Positions 61,547 to 64,000 of a stretch of DNA of 64,000 nt are shown here, in pieces. A model generated the notes under the pieces. That model made no database searches. It was not told the origin of the DNA and saw only the letters and a program-made list of their open reading frames with translations. Source of the stretch: a virus; the IMG/VR virus record IMGVR_UViG_3300031857_000005, positions 1 through 64,000 of that record; one strand, given 5' to 3'. A program made the position numbers and the translations under genes. Position 1 is the stretch's first letter; every line of letters starts with the position of its first letter.

Positions 61547-61861
61547 ATGAAAAAGATTATTAAATTAACGGAATCAGATTTAACAAGAATTGTTAATCGT
61601 GTAATTAACGAGGATTATTCTTCTAATTTTAAAAGAAGGTTTAAATCAATTAATGATGAAATATTGGAGTTGATTGATAGTGCTAAGGATGAGGTTGATG
61701 AGGATGATTTTGATGACTATTATGATTATTTGGAGGGTCTTGTTTATTGGGTTGTACAAGAACTACAATCAAGATATGGAGATGATGATGATTTTTGGTA
61801 TGATGACGAGGACGAAATAATTGAGTACATTAAAGATAAGTATGATGAGTACTTGGAATAA
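61547..61861 (+). CDS. tagged (class A) acidic protein, 104 aa
   Basis: The tag ends V-I-N-E at residue 22. The body is extremely acidic after a basic start (FKRRFKSINDEILELIDSAKDEVDEDDFDDYYDYLEGL; GDDDDFWYDDEDEIIEYI), about one third Asp/Glu. A DNA-mimic-like surface is possible; such proteins can inhibit DNA-binding host factors, but this is inference from composition. Confidence 0.78.
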   Translation: MKKIIKLTESDLTRIVNRVINEDYSSNFKRRFKSINDEILELIDSAKDEVDEDDFDDYYDYLEGLVYWVVQELQSRYGDDDDFWYDDEDEIIEYIKDKYDEYLE

Positions 61862-61873
61862 ATAAAATAAGTT

Positions 61874-62413
61874 ATGAACAGAAGCTATAGTAAAATCAGG
61901 CATATACAAGAATCTAATTTAAAATTGGAAAAAAGATTCTTAAATGAACAAATAACAACGGGAACAACAACGGGAACAACAACGGGAACAACTCAAGTTG
62001 ACATTAATGAAGAACAAGGTATAACTCCTTCGTGGGAATCAAAATACACCGAATGGGCGAATAATAAATCAGGCAATCCCGAATTGGCAATGAAACTAAT
62101 GTCAAGATATTGGGATTTAAAAAATCATCCTGAAATGCCTGTTAAGTACAAAGATTTTAATAATTTAACTGACGCTAACGAACTACAAGATCTTATTGAT
62201 GAAATGGAAGAGGCGGTAATAATTAACAAACTGAATCAAGACATTACAAGAGTAAATCATTTTGGGGATTATCATGATGGTAGATATCAATCCGATTATC
62301 ATAAAAAACATGATATAAGTGTTGGTCCTGAGGCTAAAAAAGAGAGAGAAAAAAGACAAGAAGAAAGAAGACGAGAAGAAGATAGAAAATGGTTTGAAAG
62401 AATGAGACACTGA
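61874..62413 (+). CDS. tagged (class D) protein with TTG repeat, 179 aa
   Basis: MNRSYSKIRHIQESNLKLEK, continuing to F-L-N-E at residue 25, then ITTGTTTGTTTGTTQ, encoded by a 12-nt unit (ACAACGGGAACA) repeated three times in tandem, and so able to change length in frame by slippage. The rest: WESKYTEWANNKSGNPELAMKL, YWDLKNHPEMP and a highly charged C-terminal helix KKEREKRQEERRREEDRKW. Confidence 0.75.
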   Translation: MNRSYSKIRHIQESNLKLEKRFLNEQITTGTTTGTTTGTTQVDINEEQGITPSWESKYTEWANNKSGNPELAMKLMSRYWDLKNHPEMPVKYKDFNNLTDANELQDLIDEMEEAVIINKLNQDITRVNHFGDYHDGRYQSDYHKKHDISVGPEAKKEREKRQEERRREEDRKWFERMRH

Positions 62414-62429
62414 ATATGAAATAAACATT

Positions 62430-62464
62430 ACCCCCATTCCTAATAAGAGTGGGGTTTTTTGTTT
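62430..62464 (+). terminator. rho-independent terminator
   Basis: CCCCA / TGGGG stem, then T6. A second small hairpin CCGAC-TTC-GTCGG follows at 62496-62508 with its own T run. Confidence 0.8.
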
Positions 62465-62528
62465 TCTGCCTTTTATGTGTTTTTTTGTCCCGTTCCCGAC
62501 TTCGTCGGTTATTTTTTGTTTGGATGAT

Positions 62529-62536
62529 ATATTTAT
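62529..62536 (+). promoter_or_regulatory. late motif ATATTTAT (with TATAAATA)
   Basis: ATATTTATAAATAAAA, 14 nt before ATG 62551. Confidence 0.6.
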
Positions 62537-62550
62537 AAATAAAATTAATT

Positions 62551-63357
62551 ATGAAACATATTTTAAACGACATATCTTTGGAAGACAAGAAGAGAATCCT
62601 TGAACAACATGACGGTGGAAAAAAATTGGTTATTGAAAACTTTAATAAATTGGTTAATAACAAATTGGGTACCGTAAAGGTTTTGGTTGAACAAGATGAC
62701 GAGTTCTTAAAGACTGACTGGGTTCAGACAAGTTATGTAACCCCATTGTTAACCAATGGTTATTCTCAAGTTGCTGAAATAGATCTTCCTGATGGTACAT
62801 ACAAAATGGGAGGTAGTGGATATCAAATTAATATTAACGATTCCACTGATAAAGAAACTGGATATTCATTAATTGTTCAGAGTGGAATTAGAGGTGAATG
62901 GGAAGGTGATATAACAATTACATCAAAAAAACCAAGTAAAAATTATGCTGGTATATTCTTTAAAAATGTTGGATATACTGCACCTGAAAAAACTATTCAA
63001 ACAGGACAAACTCAAACTTTATCAAGTAAGGTATCAACTGAAGGACTTAAAAATGTTTCCGACTCAATGATACAATCCCCACCATTTAAAGGTTATTATA
63101 GTGGTTATGTAATTGGTGGGACTTTTAATGGTGTAAATTATGAATGGGATTTTAATGGTGTTGAGGGTATGTCAGGAGTTAGAGGTATGGTTGATGGACA
63201 GATTATTTGTGATAATAATACTGGTTTAAATAAACAAACAAAAAAGGAAATCACAGATGCTATTAACCCAGGATTTTGGCTTGGTTTTTATAGTTCACAA
63301 TCAAAATTTGTGTGTTATATGACAACAAATAATACCCCTAAAGTGGTGACATTTTAA
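62551..63357 (+). CDS. tagged (class D) beta-rich protein, 268 aa
   Basis: MKHILNDISLEDKKRILEQH: tag with R-I-L-E-Q at 15-19, and V-L-V-E-Q near residue 46-50 as a second possible cut. The rest is beta-rich and Gly/Ser-rich (GTYKMGGSGYQININDSTDKE, GYYSGYVIGGTFNGVNYEWDFNG), like a virion or lectin-like domain. The downstream class A gene is 22 nt away. Confidence 0.78.
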   Translation: MKHILNDISLEDKKRILEQHDGGKKLVIENFNKLVNNKLGTVKVLVEQDDEFLKTDWVQTSYVTPLLTNGYSQVAEIDLPDGTYKMGGSGYQININDSTDKETGYSLIVQSGIRGEWEGDITITSKKPSKNYAGIFFKNVGYTAPEKTIQTGQTQTLSSKVSTEGLKNVSDSMIQSPPFKGYYSGYVIGGTFNGVNYEWDFNGVEGMSGVRGMVDGQIICDNNTGLNKQTKKEITDAINPGFWLGFYSSQSKFVCYMTTNNTPKVVTF

Positions 63358-63379
63358 ATAAATAAATAAAAACAAAAAA

Positions 63380-63700
63380 ATGAAAAAAGTAATTAGATTA
63401 ACCGAATCAGATTTAGTCCGAATAGTTAGAAGAGTAATTAAAGAAGGGGTAACCGTAGTAAACCCTTGGTCGGATATTGAAAGTGTCGATAAAGGAGATA
63501 CTATGAAAGTAACTTCTAAAGATGGTGCCATTGATCATTTTAAGAATGGAAAAAGATGGACTGGATATATTGGATACAATATTATACAAAATCCAAGACA
63601 GGTACAACTTGATCAATCAGGTGCTATGAATGTTGTTTCATTTGACCCAACAAGAAAAACCGTAACATTCCAAAACGGAGTTGTAATTGGACCGGCATAA
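63380..63700 (+). CDS. tagged (class A) beta protein, 106 aa
   Basis: Class A tag (L-V-R-I-V-R-R variant) ending V-I-K-E at residue 22. The body VDKGDTMKVTSKDGAIDHFKNGKRWTGYIGYN, then VVSFDPTRKTVTFQNGVVIGPA, looks like a small SH3/OB-type barrel. Closes with a strong terminator. Confidence 0.8.
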   Translation: MKKVIRLTESDLVRIVRRVIKEGVTVVNPWSDIESVDKGDTMKVTSKDGAIDHFKNGKRWTGYIGYNIIQNPRQVQLDQSGAMNVVSFDPTRKTVTFQNGVVIGPA

Positions 63701-63718
63701 TAATACAAAAATAATTTT

Positions 63719-63749
63719 AAAACCCCACCTCATCCGTGGGGTTTTTTGT
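63719..63749 (+). terminator. rho-independent terminator
   Basis: AACCCCAC / GTGGGGTT, T6. Confidence 0.9.
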
Positions 63750-63756
63750 TTTCAAT

Positions 63757-63764
63757 ATATTTAT
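63757..63764 (+). promoter_or_regulatory. late motif ATATTTAT
   Basis: 5 nt before ATG 63770. Confidence 0.55.
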
Positions 63765-63769
63765 CTAAT

Positions 63770-64000
63770 ATGAAAATACAAAACGATGCAATACTATGGT
63801 TTAGGAGACGAATAAATGATCCTGAAATAATGGATGTTCTTAAAGATATTGTTGAGGAGGGGTATGAATATGTTAATCCCTGTGATTATAAGAACAATTT
63901 TAAATCTTATTTAAATGACATTGTTTATGGTTCCGTTCAGACATTCATAAATTCATATGATGAATTGTATAAAACAAAAAGTGATATGAGGGTTCTTGAG
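63770..64000 (+). CDS. RRR-module protein, cut by the right edge
   Basis: MKIQNDAILWFRRRINDPEIMDVLKDIVEEGYEYVNPCDYKNNFKSYLND: an RRR module (WFRRRI) with almost no tag, only MKIQNDA remaining. The 77 visible residues align in plan with 16217 and 60294. Continues beyond the window. Confidence 0.7.
   Translation, partial: MKIQNDAILWFRRRINDPEIMDVLKDIVEEGYEYVNPCDYKNNFKSYLNDIVYGSVQTFINSYDELYKTKSDMRVLE

Noticed and set aside
62183-62663. Minus-strand ORFs rich in Phe/Ser/Leu
   Set aside because: Shadows of Lys/Glu-rich coding sequence; they cross the terminator at 62430.

Overview
The window looks like part of a large, lytic, T4-like tailed-phage genome infecting a Bacteroidota (Flavobacteriia-like) host. 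The evidence is: very dense packing with many 1-20 nt start/stop overlaps, about 65-70% AT, almost no Shine-Dalgarno sites, host-type promoters with the Bacteroidota -7 box (TATATTTG or TATCTTTG just upstream of ATG), Bacteroidota-style lipoproteins, and phage metabolic genes (thymidylate synthase, DNA methyltransferase, RNA ligase, DUF3310, DUF2452, NUDIX). No terminase, portal, capsid or polymerase gene lies in the window, so the T4-like label rests on inferred logic (late promoters, capsid-targeting tags), not on hallmark genes. No tRNA and no cas gene were seen.

Layout. 0-3.5 kb: metabolic block (type II glutamine synthetase, a methyltransferase fused to DUF3310, a DNA methyltransferase). 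3.5-14.7 kb: mixed block of lysis/exported enzymes (SLT lysozyme-like, RlpA, secreted NUC endonuclease), a DHH phosphoesterase, a metallophosphoesterase, a P-loop kinase, an HExxH protein and the first 'tagged' proteins. 14.7-36.4 kb: a long rightward run of small early/middle-type genes behind host-type promoters, including RNA ligase, four HAD phosphatases, an SPFH/prohibitin protein, ThyA, DUF1653/DUF2452 proteins and, at 34.12-34.62 kb, a striking CRISPR-like 36/30-nt repeat array that is also an open reading frame. 36.4-56.3 kb: mainly tagged proteins, including a tandem family expansion at 52-56.3 kb. 56.3-59.1 kb: two structured, palindrome-rich non-coding regions flanking a virion-like protein. 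59.1-64 kb: HNH endonuclease, then more tagged genes.

Tags, as used below. About 38 genes encode proteins that start with a short amphipathic N-terminal peptide, after which the sequences diverge completely. Class A is like MKKVIRLTESDLTRIV followed by .RVINE; class B1 like MKELIRHIIKEE; class B2 like MNLQENIRRILREE; class C like MKIIITEKQ; class D is irregular but of the same length. Nearly all contain (I/L)-x-E at the end of the tag, the consensus cleaved by the T4-type prohead protease. I infer that they are capsid-targeting propeptides which send a large and diverse protein cargo into the head for delivery with the DNA. Most transcription units starting with a tagged gene carry an ATATTTAT or GTATTTAT box 5-15 nt before the start codon ('late motif'), resembling the -10-only late promoter of T4, whereas most untagged small genes carry the host-type -7 box. 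The tag, the promoter class and the (I/L)xE site together define one proposed late cargo regulon. Two repeated cargo domains dominate it: a 'GG module' (helix, V-G-G, helix, I-L-G) and an 'RRR module' (I-R-R-R followed by a helical domain). Several proteins carry two modules, each preceded by its own (I/L)xE site.
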